Below, piece by piece: positions 16,693-25,389 of a stretch of DNA of 35,053 nt (positions within the stretch are counted from its first letter, which is position 1; the number at the start of each line of letters is the position of its first letter). The translations under genes and the position numbers were made by a program. The notes beneath the pieces are model-generated. The model had not been told where the DNA came from, ran no database searches, and saw only the letters and a program-made list of their open reading frames with translations. This DNA is from Lachnospiraceae bacterium (GTDB lineage Bacteria; Bacillota; Clostridia; Lachnospirales; Lachnospiraceae): positions 1 through 35,053 of the forward strand of contig CAAFNG010000048.1 in assembly GCA_900764225.1 (NCBI GenBank), written 5' to 3'.

Positions 16693-18240
16693 TTGAAACA
16701 GAAATCCAGGACTGAGTATTCTGTCATGAATACAACGGTAGCCTTTATTGCACAGGTAACAGCAATTCTTATGGGCTTTTTTACAAGGGTCGTTTTTACG
16801 AGAACGCTCAGTGAAGGTTATGTAGGAATCAATGGTCTGTTTACAGATATATTAAATATATTATCATTATCAGAACTTGGAGTGGGAACTGCAATTACAT
16901 ATGCTCTTTACGGTCCAATTGCCAGAAATGATATCAAAAAACAGCAGCTCCTGATGCGGATGTTCCGTACTTTTTACAGAATGACAGCAGGTTTTGTTCT
17001 GGTGGCAGGACTGTGCCTGATTCCGTTTCTGGATATTCTGATGAAGGACAGGCCGGATGTGGATTATCTGATCGTGATCTATATTCTGTATCTTACGAAT
17101 TCAGTTGTGTCTTATTTGCTGATTTACAAGAAGACATTGGTGGATGCTCACCAGATGAATTATATTACTGTGATGTATCATAATGGATTTCTTGTATTGC
17201 AGGATATCTGTCAGATCGTTGTATTGCTTCTGACCGGGAATTTTATCCTGTTTCTTATTGTTGCGGTTGTGTGTACGATAAGTGGAAATATTTGTATGTC
17301 CAGAAAAGCGGACAGATTTTTTCCTTACTTGAAGGAGCCTTGTAAGGATAAACTTCCGCAGAATGAAAGAAGGGATATTTTTCAGAATGTAAAAGCAATG
17401 CTTATGCACAAGATTGGCAATGTAGTGGTGAATAATACTGATAACCTCCTGATATCTAGCTTTGTTGGGGTTGTTACAGCCGGTATTTATTCCAATTATT
17501 TTCTGATTATAGGATCTGTGCGTCAGGTATTGGATCAGGCTATGCTGGGGGTTACGGCAAGTGTGGGAAACCTTGGCGTGACAGAAGATAAGGAAAAGGT
17601 AGGGCAGATCTTTGACAGGCTATTTTTTATTGGATACTGGTTATTCGGATTTGCGGGAATCTGTCTTATGGAACTTCTGAATCCTTTTGTGGAGATTGCA
17701 TTTGGAAAAAAATATCTGTTTGCGAGAGAAATCGTGCTGATTCTTTGTATTAACTTTTTTATCAATGGAATGAGACGTGCTGTACTGATCTTTAAAGAAT
17801 CTATGGGTCTGTTTTGGTATGATCGTTATAAAGCTGTGGCAGAGGCTGTCTTAAATCTGCTGATTTCTGTTTTGCTGGTAACGCATTTCGGAGTGATAGG
17901 AGTGTTTGTGGGAACATTTTGCAGCACTGTACTTACCTCTGTATGGGTGGAACCTTATGTGATCTATAAATACAGACTTGAAAGACCGGTGACTGGATTT
18001 TTCATAAAGTATGCCGGATATCTTGGAGTGATGGCAGCAGTATGGGGAATTACCGAATATTGCTGCAGGTTTATTTCAGGACAGGCATTTTGGGTGCTGG
18101 TATTAAGATTGTTGATCTGTCTGATCCTGCCGAATGTTATGCTGTGGTTTGTTTACAGAAAGACTGTTGAATGGAGAGAATTATGGATCTTGCTGATAAG
18201 AATAATAAAAAGGGTTTTTGCAGGAAAAAAATCTCAGTGA
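16693..18240 (+). CDS. Wzx-type oligosaccharide flippase (MOP superfamily)
   Basis: A 515-aa integral membrane protein with about 12-14 helices. It begins with a basic stretch and TVAFIAQVTAILMGFFTRVVFTR, the usual first helix of Wzx/RfbX proteins. LLISSFVGVVTAGIYSNY in the middle is a typical family helix. It would turn lipid-linked glycans to the outer face. The frame starts with TTG 16693, with AAAGGA about 11 nt before it; an internal ATG at 16726 is the alternative. A second MOP transporter besides PelG implies that the locus exports two different glycan products, or a lipid-linked oligosaccharide in addition to the Pel-like polymer. Confidence 0.85.
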   Translation: MKQKSRTEYSVMNTTVAFIAQVTAILMGFFTRVVFTRTLSEGYVGINGLFTDILNILSLSELGVGTAITYALYGPIARNDIKKQQLLMRMFRTFYRMTAGFVLVAGLCLIPFLDILMKDRPDVDYLIVIYILYLTNSVVSYLLIYKKTLVDAHQMNYITVMYHNGFLVLQDICQIVVLLLTGNFILFLIVAVVCTISGNICMSRKADRFFPYLKEPCKDKLPQNERRDIFQNVKAMLMHKIGNVVVNNTDNLLISSFVGVVTAGIYSNYFLIIGSVRQVLDQAMLGVTASVGNLGVTEDKEKVGQIFDRLFFIGYWLFGFAGICLMELLNPFVEIAFGKKYLFAREIVLILCINFFINGMRRAVLIFKESMGLFWYDRYKAVAEAVLNLLISVLLVTHFGVIGVFVGTFCSTVLTSVWVEPYVIYKYRLERPVTGFFIKYAGYLGVMAAVWGITEYCCRFISGQAFWVLVLRLLICLILPNVMLWFVYRKTVEWRELWILLIRIIKRVFAGKKSQ

Positions 18241-19289
18241 TCATACCAGTATATAATGCTGAAAAGTACATCAGGGAAACTCTGGACAGTATTATAAAAC
18301 AGAGTTATGAGAATTGGGAAATTATACTTGTAGAAAACGGATCAGAAGATAAAAGCCCCGATATCATCCGGGAATATGAGGAAAAATATACGGAGATCCA
18401 TATGATAAAAAGTCCTGGAAAAGGTCCCGGTCCGGCGAGAAATGCTGGACTTGAAGCTGCACAGGGAGAGTACATCGTGTTTGTGGATTCCGATGATTAT
18501 ATTCCGGATGAAGATGTGTTTTATCAGTATATCAGCATTACGGAAAGTATAAATGCGGATATTGTTGTCAGCAATTATGCAAGATTATGGGATGGAAAAC
18601 TGCTTCCGGCCCAGGGGACACAGACTTTTGCACTATCGAGTCCTTTATCTGAAGCGTTTCGTTTTCAGGGCTTTTTTTCTGTTGGAACTTTGTCTTATGT
18701 ATGGGGAAAATTATATAAAAGAGAGTTTCTGGAAAAGAATCAGATCGTTTTTACAGATAGTGCCTATGCAGAAGATAAGCTGTTTAATATGCAGTGTTAT
18801 GTATGTGATGCGAAATATGTATTTCTTGAGAAACAGGGTTATGTTTACCGTAGAAATTCAGAATCGATTTCATGGAAATATCATCCAAATTCAGCTAAAA
18901 GCTGGATGAAGATCGCTTATACGATCAAAGAATGGATTGAAGAAAAGCAAAAAGATATGGATATGTATAAAGGCTTGGTGCAATATACACTTTTTTTTGC
19001 TTCTTTCTTTGATGGTAAGATGGAATATATACAGCATAATAATTCTTTGTGGGCAGTGCGGAAAGTATTGAAAGTTTATGGTCAGGAGCCTCTTGGAAAA
19101 GAGAGTTTTCTGGAACTTTCCCAAAAAAGAAAATTGTCGGAATTAAAACAGCCTTTGTGGAAGATCATCATCAGGGGATTTGCGTTGGGAATGAAGCATC
19201 AGTGGTATTTGTTTTTATCAGTGGGGATCAAACTGGTGGTCGATCTGAAAATAGATGAGAGATTATCTGATACAGGACTTCGTGAATAG
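18183..19289 (+). CDS. GT2 family glycosyltransferase
   Basis: About 368 aa. KISVIIPVYNAEKYIRETLDSII opens the GT-A domain, followed by LVENGSEDKSPDII, GPGPARNAGLEAAQGEYIVF and the metal site VDSDDY (DxD). The C-terminal part (YRRNSESISWKY) is typical of WcaA/EpsJ-like enzymes. It adds one sugar to the growing lipid-linked unit handled by the flippase upstream. The frame is open from ATG 18171, but ATG 18183 has GGAGAG at 18173-18178; both overlap the flippase gene by more than 50 nt, which indicates tight translational coupling. Specificity is unknown. Confidence 0.87.
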   Translation: MDLADKNNKKGFCRKKISVIIPVYNAEKYIRETLDSIIKQSYENWEIILVENGSEDKSPDIIREYEEKYTEIHMIKSPGKGPGPARNAGLEAAQGEYIVFVDSDDYIPDEDVFYQYISITESINADIVVSNYARLWDGKLLPAQGTQTFALSSPLSEAFRFQGFFSVGTLSYVWGKLYKREFLEKNQIVFTDSAYAEDKLFNMQCYVCDAKYVFLEKQGYVYRRNSESISWKYHPNSAKSWMKIAYTIKEWIEEKQKDMDMYKGLVQYTLFFASFFDGKMEYIQHNNSLWAVRKVLKVYGQEPLGKESFLELSQKRKLSELKQPLWKIIIRGFALGMKHQWYLFLSVGIKLVVDLKIDERLSDTGLRE

Positions 19290-19301
19290 GAGAGGCAGAA
19301 T

Positions 19302-21656
19302 ATGGGATATTGGATTAGTCAGTTTATACAGGTTCTTATCGGATATATTTTTCTGATGTATTTATGGCCGTCTGTTGTCTTCAGAAAAAAGCTGTCCGGG
19401 AAAAGCCTAACTTATCGTTTTGCATTCTGTTCCACAGTTTCCGTTCTGCTGATCAATGCAGTGGTGCTTGGATTGGGATTGATTCATATACTAAAGGGAT
19501 GGATCATTTTCTGTATTTTTTATGGGATATTTGCACTCTCTGTTCTGAAGAAAAAAGAGCTGTGTAGCAGCTTTTGGGTACAGGTGCGGACATTCTTTTC
19601 GGGAACATTAGGCTGGAAATCTCTTTTGTTCCGATTAGCTGATACAGTAAGAAATATTATAGTAAATATCCTGAAATGGTTGGACAAAAAAACCAAGGGC
19701 AGAAAAATAGAGTACAGTATTCTAATGGTACTGATCATATTTGGCATTATGTATTTCTCTTATGGTGCATTTCAGTGCCATTCCTATGGATGGGGTGATA
19801 TGTATGTTCATCATGCATGGATCTATGGGCTGCAAGAAGGAAAGATTTTTCTGGAAGGTGTTTATCCGGAAGCTATGCATTGTTTTATTTATGTGATGAA
19901 TGTTCTGTTTGGAATACCAGTATACAGCAGTCTTTTATTTTTGGGAGAGATTCATACAAGCGCTTTCCTTATTGCAATTTACTGTCTGCTCAGAGAAGTA
20001 ATGAAATCCCAATATACAGTTTATCTTGTTCTTACTGCATTTCTGACAGTAGATGTTATGTGTGTTGATGAGATTTACGGTATATCCAGACTGCAATATA
20101 CCATACCGCAGGAATTTGGCCTGTATACAGAGTTTTTGTGCGCCATGTATCTGATTCGTTTTATGCGAAAAAAACAGGATTCGAAAGAGAAAAAAGACGA
20201 TCTGTTTCTGTTTACGATGGCACTGGCAGCTTCCCTTGCGATTCATTTTTATGTTACGATCATGGCATTTTTTCTGTGCGGTTCCTTTGCTGTTTTTGGA
20301 ATCAGGAAGATCTTTCAGAAGAAAAATTTCGGCAAACTTATTGCTGCTGTTATTGCAGCTGTTGTTATTTCCACAATACCGATGGTACTTGCTTTTGCAA
20401 CAGGAACCCCGCTTCAGGGCTCGCTGAACTGGGGAATGAATATTATCAATGGTACAGATACAAAAGAGGGAAGAACACAGGTTGCACAAAGTATTAACGA
20501 TGAAAGCAGTATGGATGAGGCTGCCCGGAAATTGTTAGAGAGTAGCAGTGAAACTGGGCAGAATCAGTCACAGACATCTTCTGACGGAGAAAATGTTCAG
20601 CAAAGTACCGACAGTGTGCAGGTACAGCCAAAGGTCTCCCTGAAAGACCGGGTACAGAAGATCCTCGATGAAGTAAAGCTTGTATATAAATATGGATATG
20701 CGCAGCTTTATGGTGGAACACGTGCCAGCTGGCTTATGAAATTTACACTGATCGCACTGGCACTTGGTATTTTGAATGTGGCTGTTTATTTTATCCGATT
20801 CCGGAAAGTTCCGTTTGAAATGTATTTGGGAATAACTTTTGCATCTGTACTTTTTATGGTTTTGTATGCGGCACCATTCTTAGGACTGCCGGAGATCATT
20901 GCAGGTGCCCGTCTATGTCTGACAGAGCAGGTATTGCTGTTGTCTATGATGGCGATTCCTGTTGACCAGTTGTTTTTCCTGTTTGAAAAAACAAGAGTAA
21001 GAGGGCTGGCACCGTATCTGATTGTTTTGGGAGTAGCTTTCATTTATACAGGAACGAATTATTTTGGAGTATTTCATGGCTATTTGTATTACGAGCTGAC
21101 ACGCTACAATTCTGTTGTGGAACTTACAAACAGTATTATTGATGAATATCCGCAGTATACGTATACCATTATATCTACAACAGAGGAACTATATCAGGCA
21201 ATCGAATCCGGACGGCATGAGGAAATTCTTGATTTTTATTATAAATCAAAACAGAACCAGTATTATATTCCTACAGAATATCTATTTTTCTATATAGAAA
21301 AGAAGCCGATCTATTATGCACAGTATCATTTTTTTTCGGGACCGAGATGGCTGGCTCAGGCCAAATATCCAAAATACTATAAGACTTCAAATGCTGTTCT
21401 GAGTCAGGGAAATGATATAAAGAATGGTAAAATCTCAGAAAAATTGGTGGGAGAACCTCTTGCGATCATGGGAAAAGCTTCTGATGCATATTCAAACATC
21501 AAAAACCGACAGATCCTGGAGTCAGAAATATATGACTGGTGCATGAATTTTAAATCTTGTTTTCCAAATGAAATCAAGACATATTATGAAGATGATAATT
21601 TTATATGTTTTGCAATAAGACAGAATTCGGATCGGTTGTACGATTTAAGCAATTAG
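19302..21656 (+). CDS. Large polytopic membrane protein, GT-C-like glycosyltransferase candidate
   Basis: The 784-aa protein has about a dozen hydrophobic helices and a C-terminal soluble domain. An early extracytoplasmic loop after the fifth or sixth helix reads SYGWGDMYVHHAWIYGL, with the Asp/His pattern GT-C enzymes use to bind a polyprenyl-phosphate sugar. Residues about 395-440 form a Ser/Gln/Thr-rich low-complexity linker. The C-terminal part has many Tyr residues. GT-C enzymes use undecaprenyl-phosphate sugars on the outer face, and the DPM-like GT2 with DUF2304 in this locus would supply one. I do not recognise a named subfamily, and a ligase or polymerase (Wzy-like) role is the alternative. 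The start has AGGAGAGG just upstream. Confidence 0.6.
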   Translation: MGYWISQFIQVLIGYIFLMYLWPSVVFRKKLSGKSLTYRFAFCSTVSVLLINAVVLGLGLIHILKGWIIFCIFYGIFALSVLKKKELCSSFWVQVRTFFSGTLGWKSLLFRLADTVRNIIVNILKWLDKKTKGRKIEYSILMVLIIFGIMYFSYGAFQCHSYGWGDMYVHHAWIYGLQEGKIFLEGVYPEAMHCFIYVMNVLFGIPVYSSLLFLGEIHTSAFLIAIYCLLREVMKSQYTVYLVLTAFLTVDVMCVDEIYGISRLQYTIPQEFGLYTEFLCAMYLIRFMRKKQDSKEKKDDLFLFTMALAASLAIHFYVTIMAFFLCGSFAVFGIRKIFQKKNFGKLIAAVIAAVVISTIPMVLAFATGTPLQGSLNWGMNIINGTDTKEGRTQVAQSINDESSMDEAARKLLESSSETGQNQSQTSSDGENVQQSTDSVQVQPKVSLKDRVQKILDEVKLVYKYGYAQLYGGTRASWLMKFTLIALALGILNVAVYFIRFRKVPFEMYLGITFASVLFMVLYAAPFLGLPEIIAGARLCLTEQVLLLSMMAIPVDQLFFLFEKTRVRGLAPYLIVLGVAFIYTGTNYFGVFHGYLYYELTRYNSVVELTNSIIDEYPQYTYTIISTTEELYQAIESGRHEEILDFYYKSKQNQYYIPTEYLFFYIEKKPIYYAQYHFFSGPRWLAQAKYPKYYKTSNAVLSQGNDIKNGKISEKLVGEPLAIMGKASDAYSNIKNRQILESEIYDWCMNFKSCFPNEIKTYYEDDNFICFAIRQNSDRLYDLSN

Positions 21657-21714
21657 GAAAATAGCAGAAACGAAAATTTCGAATTGCAGTGTCAGATGAA
21701 GACAGGAGCAGATT

Positions 21715-23082
21715 ATGAGTAAGGCAAAATACTGGAAAGGTATGGCAGCAGGTGTGATCATTCTGGCTGTCATACTTGCGGCAGCAGCTGGCGCGTATAT
21801 GTTTTTAAAAGAAAATGTAAAAGAATATGAAAAAACAGAGGAGATTTTTGGCAATCCTCTTATGGGATATATGCCGTGTGCGTGGAATGATACAGTAAGT
21901 GATGACGTATCTATGTTGTATATGGATATTACCTGGGCAGAACTGGAGCCGGAAGAGGGCGAATATGACTGGGAAAGCATTGAAAAAGAAAATCAGCTTA
22001 GCCGTTGGAGAAAAGAAGGCAAACATATAGTCTTGAGATTTGTCTGTGATGTACCTGGAAAAGAAAAACACATGGATATTCCCAAATGGTTATATGAAAA
22101 AACAGATCATGCGGGAACCTGGTATGATGTGGAATTTGGGAAGGGATTTGCACCAGATTATAATAATGAACAGATGATCTATTATCATGACAGGGCAGTA
22201 AAAGCTCTTGGGGAACATCTGGGAGGACATGGCCTGATCAGCTATATTGAACTGGGAAGCCTTGGCCACTGGGGAGAATGGCATGTTAATTATAGTGCAG
22301 GGATCCAGCGGCTTCCAAAAGAAGATGTGCGGGAGAAGTATGTAGCTCCATGGATTGAGGCTTTTCCAGATGCAATGTTGCTGATGAGAAGACCTTTTTC
22401 CCATGCTTCCAAATATGGAATGGGGCTTTATAATGATATGACTGGTGACCCGGGAGAGACAGAATCCTGGCTTAAAGAAATTCAGAATGGCGGAAATCTC
22501 AGTCAGACAGATGAAAAAAATGCTATAGTTTCCATGCCGGATTTTTGGAAAACAGCTCCCGTTGGCGGTGAATTTACCAGCTCACTGTCCATGGAGAACA
22601 TGCTGGATACAGATATATTTCAGACAGTGGAACTGATCAGAAAATCGCATATTACATTTATAGGTCCTAATATTGCGGATAAAAAATATCAGCAGGGATA
22701 TGAAAAGGTGTTAAAAAATATGGGATACCGCCTGTGGGTTTCCCGGGCTGTTCTTTTACAGAGGATTACAGGAACAAAGCTGAGGCTGATCTGGGAAAAT
22801 GATGGAGCTGCTCCGTTTTATAAAGATTGGCCGGTATGGATCTATGTGACAGATGAAGATGGAAATATAGTTGAAAAGAAGCAGATTGATATTCAGCTTT
22901 CATCAGTTTTGCCTGGAGAAATCATAAAAACAGAAACCAGGCTTGATACAAAAAAACTGGCAGGTCTTGCAGGCGAGAAATATGATTTGAGTATTGGAAT
23001 TGAAGATCCCATGACAGGAAAGGCCAGTGTACGCATGGCAATGAAATGCAGTTATAAAAATGGAAGAAATTATCTGTGGTGA
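21715..23082 (+). CDS. Second DUF4832 family protein, membrane-anchored
   Basis: A 455-aa protein with an N-terminal membrane anchor (GVIILAVILAAAAGAYMFL, residues about 13-31), so the barrel lies outside the cell membrane. Family signs are GNPLMGYMPCAW, WAELEPEEGEYDW, ELGSLGHWGEWH and PVGGEFTS, followed by a C-terminal beta-sandwich. The WAELEPEEGxYDW stretch is what beta-alpha barrel glycosidases show around strand 2, and the Glu in IELGSLGHWGEW is a candidate acid/base. It could trim or modify the exported glycan and take the place of the glycoside hydrolase half of PelA, which Gram-positive pel loci lack. It is the last gene of the locus, followed by a terminator. Confidence 0.75.
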   Translation: MSKAKYWKGMAAGVIILAVILAAAAGAYMFLKENVKEYEKTEEIFGNPLMGYMPCAWNDTVSDDVSMLYMDITWAELEPEEGEYDWESIEKENQLSRWRKEGKHIVLRFVCDVPGKEKHMDIPKWLYEKTDHAGTWYDVEFGKGFAPDYNNEQMIYYHDRAVKALGEHLGGHGLISYIELGSLGHWGEWHVNYSAGIQRLPKEDVREKYVAPWIEAFPDAMLLMRRPFSHASKYGMGLYNDMTGDPGETESWLKEIQNGGNLSQTDEKNAIVSMPDFWKTAPVGGEFTSSLSMENMLDTDIFQTVELIRKSHITFIGPNIADKKYQQGYEKVLKNMGYRLWVSRAVLLQRITGTKLRLIWENDGAAPFYKDWPVWIYVTDEDGNIVEKKQIDIQLSSVLPGEIIKTETRLDTKKLAGLAGEKYDLSIGIEDPMTGKASVRMAMKCSYKNGRNYLW

Positions 23083-23103
23083 TTTTTATAGAATGTGAAA
23101 AGA

Positions 23104-23132
23104 AGTGACTCCCACTCAGGAATCACTGTTTT
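23104..23132. terminator. Bidirectional terminator between the polysaccharide locus and the peptide-like locus
   Basis: AGTGACTCC (23104-23112) pairs with GGAATCACT (23119-23127), with one C-A mismatch on the plus-strand RNA and a G-U pair on the minus-strand RNA. T-rich tracts flank both sides. The stop codon of the minus-strand gene (23116-23118) lies inside the loop. Confidence 0.6.
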
Positions 23133-24309
23133 CAAAAATTTTGACAAGTTTTGTTTTTTGGTTGCTTTTTTTGAAGTTACGAAGTGTCTGCAGGAAGGTT
23201 GTATTCCGTACTTTGTAGGTGTTGCGGATGAAGCAGACGAAAGTGATCACCCAGAGTACCGGCCAGAGGATCGGGAAGTGGCTGGCTTTTGGAAAGCGGA
23301 CTTTCATCTGGACATGACCTTCACGGAAATAGGTAAACAGGTTGACTTTCTGGTAGGAGCTGCTTCCCACCAGAGTCTGTGAAACATCGGTTCCCATGTC
23401 ACCGTCTTTCAGGATCTGTGTGATAAAATCCTGACAGTCAGAGGTATTGTAGTGGGTCTGGGGATCTATGGAATCCGGGAGGCCAAGATATATCCGGCAG
23501 CTTTCCAGAATGATCTCATAGAGATGACTGATCCGCGATTCCCTGCACCATGTATGTATCTGGTCAAAATCAATTTCGGATTCATGACGTTTCAGATAAA
23601 AAGTGAAATCGCAGAGAAGCCGGATTCCGAATCCGCTGTACAGATAGTGTTTCAGCATGTGATGGATCATGTAAAAAACGTATTCTGTTGGCGGCAGGAC
23701 TGTATAGCTGTATCCATGGATCATCTGAGATGATTTCTTCAGCTGTGTCGGTGAATAAACGAGATCTACGATCTCATTGGTTCGGCTGTACTGGTACTGT
23801 CCGACAACTCTGTAATGAAGCTCTAGGATAAAACGGCGTCCGGTTTTTGGAAATGTATAATAGTAAGTTACATGATGATCACTGAGCTCGTCCTGGAGAA
23901 TGTATCCGTTGGATTCCAGAACAGTCTGTGCCTGAGAAAGCATTTCCGGTTTGTCCAGATAAAGGTCAAGATCTCCCAGCTTGCGATATTCCGGGACAGG
24001 ATAGCAGTCGGCAAGACTTAAACCCTTCAGAAGGTAGCAGTCAATATGGTTCTCTCTCAGGAGAGATACGGTAGTCCGGGTAAAATGTTCGATCTGATAG
24101 TAATTCAGCATCATTTCTTTTACCTGGTGCTTCATGGAAGGATAAACAGAAGCTGATCTGAGACAGGGAAGCACGAAGGGAACGGTACAGTGCTCCTGTG
24201 CCAGGTTCGCCAGAGCCGGAAGCTGCTCCAGTGTGACAGAAACAGGATCGGTGGAATCTGTGCAGATATTTTTTATTATGTTCAGATAAGTTTGGTATAT
24301 TTGCTCCAT
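23116..24309 (-). CDS. Nucleotidyltransferase family protein (NTP_transf_5-like)
   Basis: The 397-aa protein carries LLKGLSLADCYPVPEYRKLGD followed by LDLYLDK at residues 93-120. The KG turn, the downstream Arg and the Asp-x-Asp (D113, D115) are the active-site pattern of the NTP_transf_5 family, which belongs to the pol-beta-type nucleotidyltransferases. Members occur in RiPP clusters, notably beside HPr-kinase homologues in paeninodin-type lasso loci, where they act as tailoring enzymes or have no proven role. A GGAGATC site precedes the ATG by 5 nt. It is read divergently from the PqqD-like gene, 74 nt away. The likely job is nucleotidyl transfer to a peptide, protein or sugar; the substrate here is unknown. 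Confidence 0.8.
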   Translation of the reverse strand: MEQIYQTYLNIIKNICTDSTDPVSVTLEQLPALANLAQEHCTVPFVLPCLRSASVYPSMKHQVKEMMLNYYQIEHFTRTTVSLLRENHIDCYLLKGLSLADCYPVPEYRKLGDLDLYLDKPEMLSQAQTVLESNGYILQDELSDHHVTYYYTFPKTGRRFILELHYRVVGQYQYSRTNEIVDLVYSPTQLKKSSQMIHGYSYTVLPPTEYVFYMIHHMLKHYLYSGFGIRLLCDFTFYLKRHESEIDFDQIHTWCRESRISHLYEIILESCRIYLGLPDSIDPQTHYNTSDCQDFITQILKDGDMGTDVSQTLVGSSSYQKVNLFTYFREGHVQMKVRFPKASHFPILWPVLWVITFVCFIRNTYKVRNTTFLQTLRNFKKSNQKTKLVKIFENSDS

Positions 24310-24383
24310 GTTGATCTCCTGAAAAGGTATAAAATAATAATAAGTATATCATGAATATATTTGGAAATAAAGGGGAAGGGAAA

Positions 24384-24647
24384 ATGAAAAAGACAGAAGG
24401 ATATATTGTAAAAGAGCTGGAAGATGAGTATATTGTGCTTCCGGTGGGAGAAAGAACAGAGGAAGTCAATGAGGTGATCTCCTTAAGCGAAACAGCAGGA
24501 TTTATTTATATCCATGCAGATCAGGCAGAAGATATTGAAGGACTGGCGCAGATGGTTGGAAACGAATATGGGATAGAAGCATCCGAGGTTTACGAGGATG
24601 TGAAAAATGCGGTAAAAACTTTCCGGGAAAAAGGAATTCTTCTGTGA
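24384..24647 (+). CDS. Stand-alone PqqD-like protein (RiPP recognition element fold)
   Basis: This 87-aa protein has the PqqD plan: beta strands (GYIVKELEDEYIVLPVGE), the central 'LSETAGFIYIHADQ' helix start where PqqD proteins have LN.t...iw, an acidic helix region and a final helix ending FREKGILL. These domains bind leader peptides and present precursors to modifying enzymes. GGGGAAGGG stands just before ATG 24384; the longer frame from ATG 24351 is rejected because it would encode the ribosome binding site. Its stop lies 2 nt from the stop of the opposing peptidase gene. A likely ligand is the leader of the 25.4-kb gene product. Confidence 0.8.
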   Translation: MKKTEGYIVKELEDEYIVLPVGERTEEVNEVISLSETAGFIYIHADQAEDIEGLAQMVGNEYGIEASEVYEDVKNAVKTFREKGILL

Positions 24648-24649
24648 GC

Positions 24650-25114
24650 CTAAGAGTTTGGCTTTCGGCAGATCCGGCGAAAAAATGCAGTTAAACGAAA
24701 ACAGAAAGGACGAACCGGCAGCATCAGAAGCCACACAGAGGACAGAAAACGATAAAAAGGATTCTGCGCAGAAATCTCCCGTCCATTGCGTACAAAAGCT
24801 ACAAGTTTTCCGATAATCTGATCAGAACGAAGCGGACCTTCAATTTTCCACTGATTATCACCAACCATAAAAAATCCCTCTTCTGTGATCTTATCGATGC
24901 GGTGGAGCACAAGGATACTCCAGTCACGGCGGTAAAGAACTACATCATTTCTGCGGCAGTCTGTGGAAGATATCTGCTGGATCAGAGCTTCATCCCGACC
25001 GGGAATAAAAAGAGGGTACATGCTGTAGCCCTGTGGTTTGATGCGGATGATATTTCCGTCACGGAGAAGCTGTTCCAGATCGATTTTCGGTGATGTTTGG
25101 GATGTATTGTTCAT
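24650..25114 (-). CDS. S24/S26 family peptidase (Ser-His signal-peptidase-like)
   Basis: A 154-aa protein. QGYSMYPLFIPGRDEALI (residues 28-45) carries the nucleophile Ser31 in the SMxP motif of S26 peptidases. VVLYRRD and then LVLHRID (His71) fit the ER/SipW type, in which His replaces the Lys general base. FMVGDNQWKIE (83-92) and SDQIIGKL complete the fold. A short hydrophobic C-terminal stretch may anchor it. The longest frame begins far upstream at 25276, but ATG 25114 with GGACGATCACC before it gives the family-length protein. It could cleave the leader of the neighbouring 127-aa protein, since the ABC exporter here has no peptidase domain. It is convergent with the PqqD-like gene. Confidence 0.82.
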   Translation of the reverse strand: MNNTSQTSPKIDLEQLLRDGNIIRIKPQGYSMYPLFIPGRDEALIQQISSTDCRRNDVVLYRRDWSILVLHRIDKITEEGFFMVGDNQWKIEGPLRSDQIIGKLVAFVRNGREISAQNPFYRFLSSVWLLMLPVRPFCFRLTAFFRRICRKPNS

Positions 25115-25221
25115 GGTGATCGTCCTTAAATTTGGTATAATATTGGTGTGTTTGGTTGTATCCGGCAAAGTATCTGCTCGATGAAGAGAATTTTTGTCTG
25201 CCTGGCTAGTGCGTATTATAG

Positions 25222-25270
25222 CATTCCTGTAAATAAAGAACAACAATAACTGACAGGAATGTGACAGAAA
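25222..25270. promoter_or_regulatory. Inverted and direct repeats upstream of the precursor promoter
   Basis: CATTCCTGT (25222-25230) and ACAGGAATG (25253-25261) are a perfect 9-bp inverted repeat with start-to-start distance 31 bp, about three helical turns. TGACAG-GAA (25251-25259) is repeated as TGACAG-AAA (25262-25270) with an 11-bp period. It is a candidate regulator binding region in the 275-nt gap between the peptidase and precursor genes. The rest of that gap shows only the promoter. Confidence 0.4.
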
Positions 25271-25296
25271 CAGCACGATATTTTTTATAAGAATAC

Positions 25297-25325
25297 TTGA
25301 CTTTTAAGGGTCTGATAGATATCAT
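25297..25325 (+). promoter_or_regulatory. Promoter of the precursor-like gene
   Basis: TTGACT (25297-25302), a 17-bp spacer and TATCAT (25320-25325), each 5/6 to consensus. It is one of the best promoters in the window. The predicted leader is about 58 nt and contains the strong GAGGAGG at 25373-25379. Confidence 0.7.
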
Positions 25326-25389
25326 AAAAGAAAAGATGAAACAGATAAAATTACTGGCTTTTGATAGCATAAGAGGAGGAAAATAAAAT

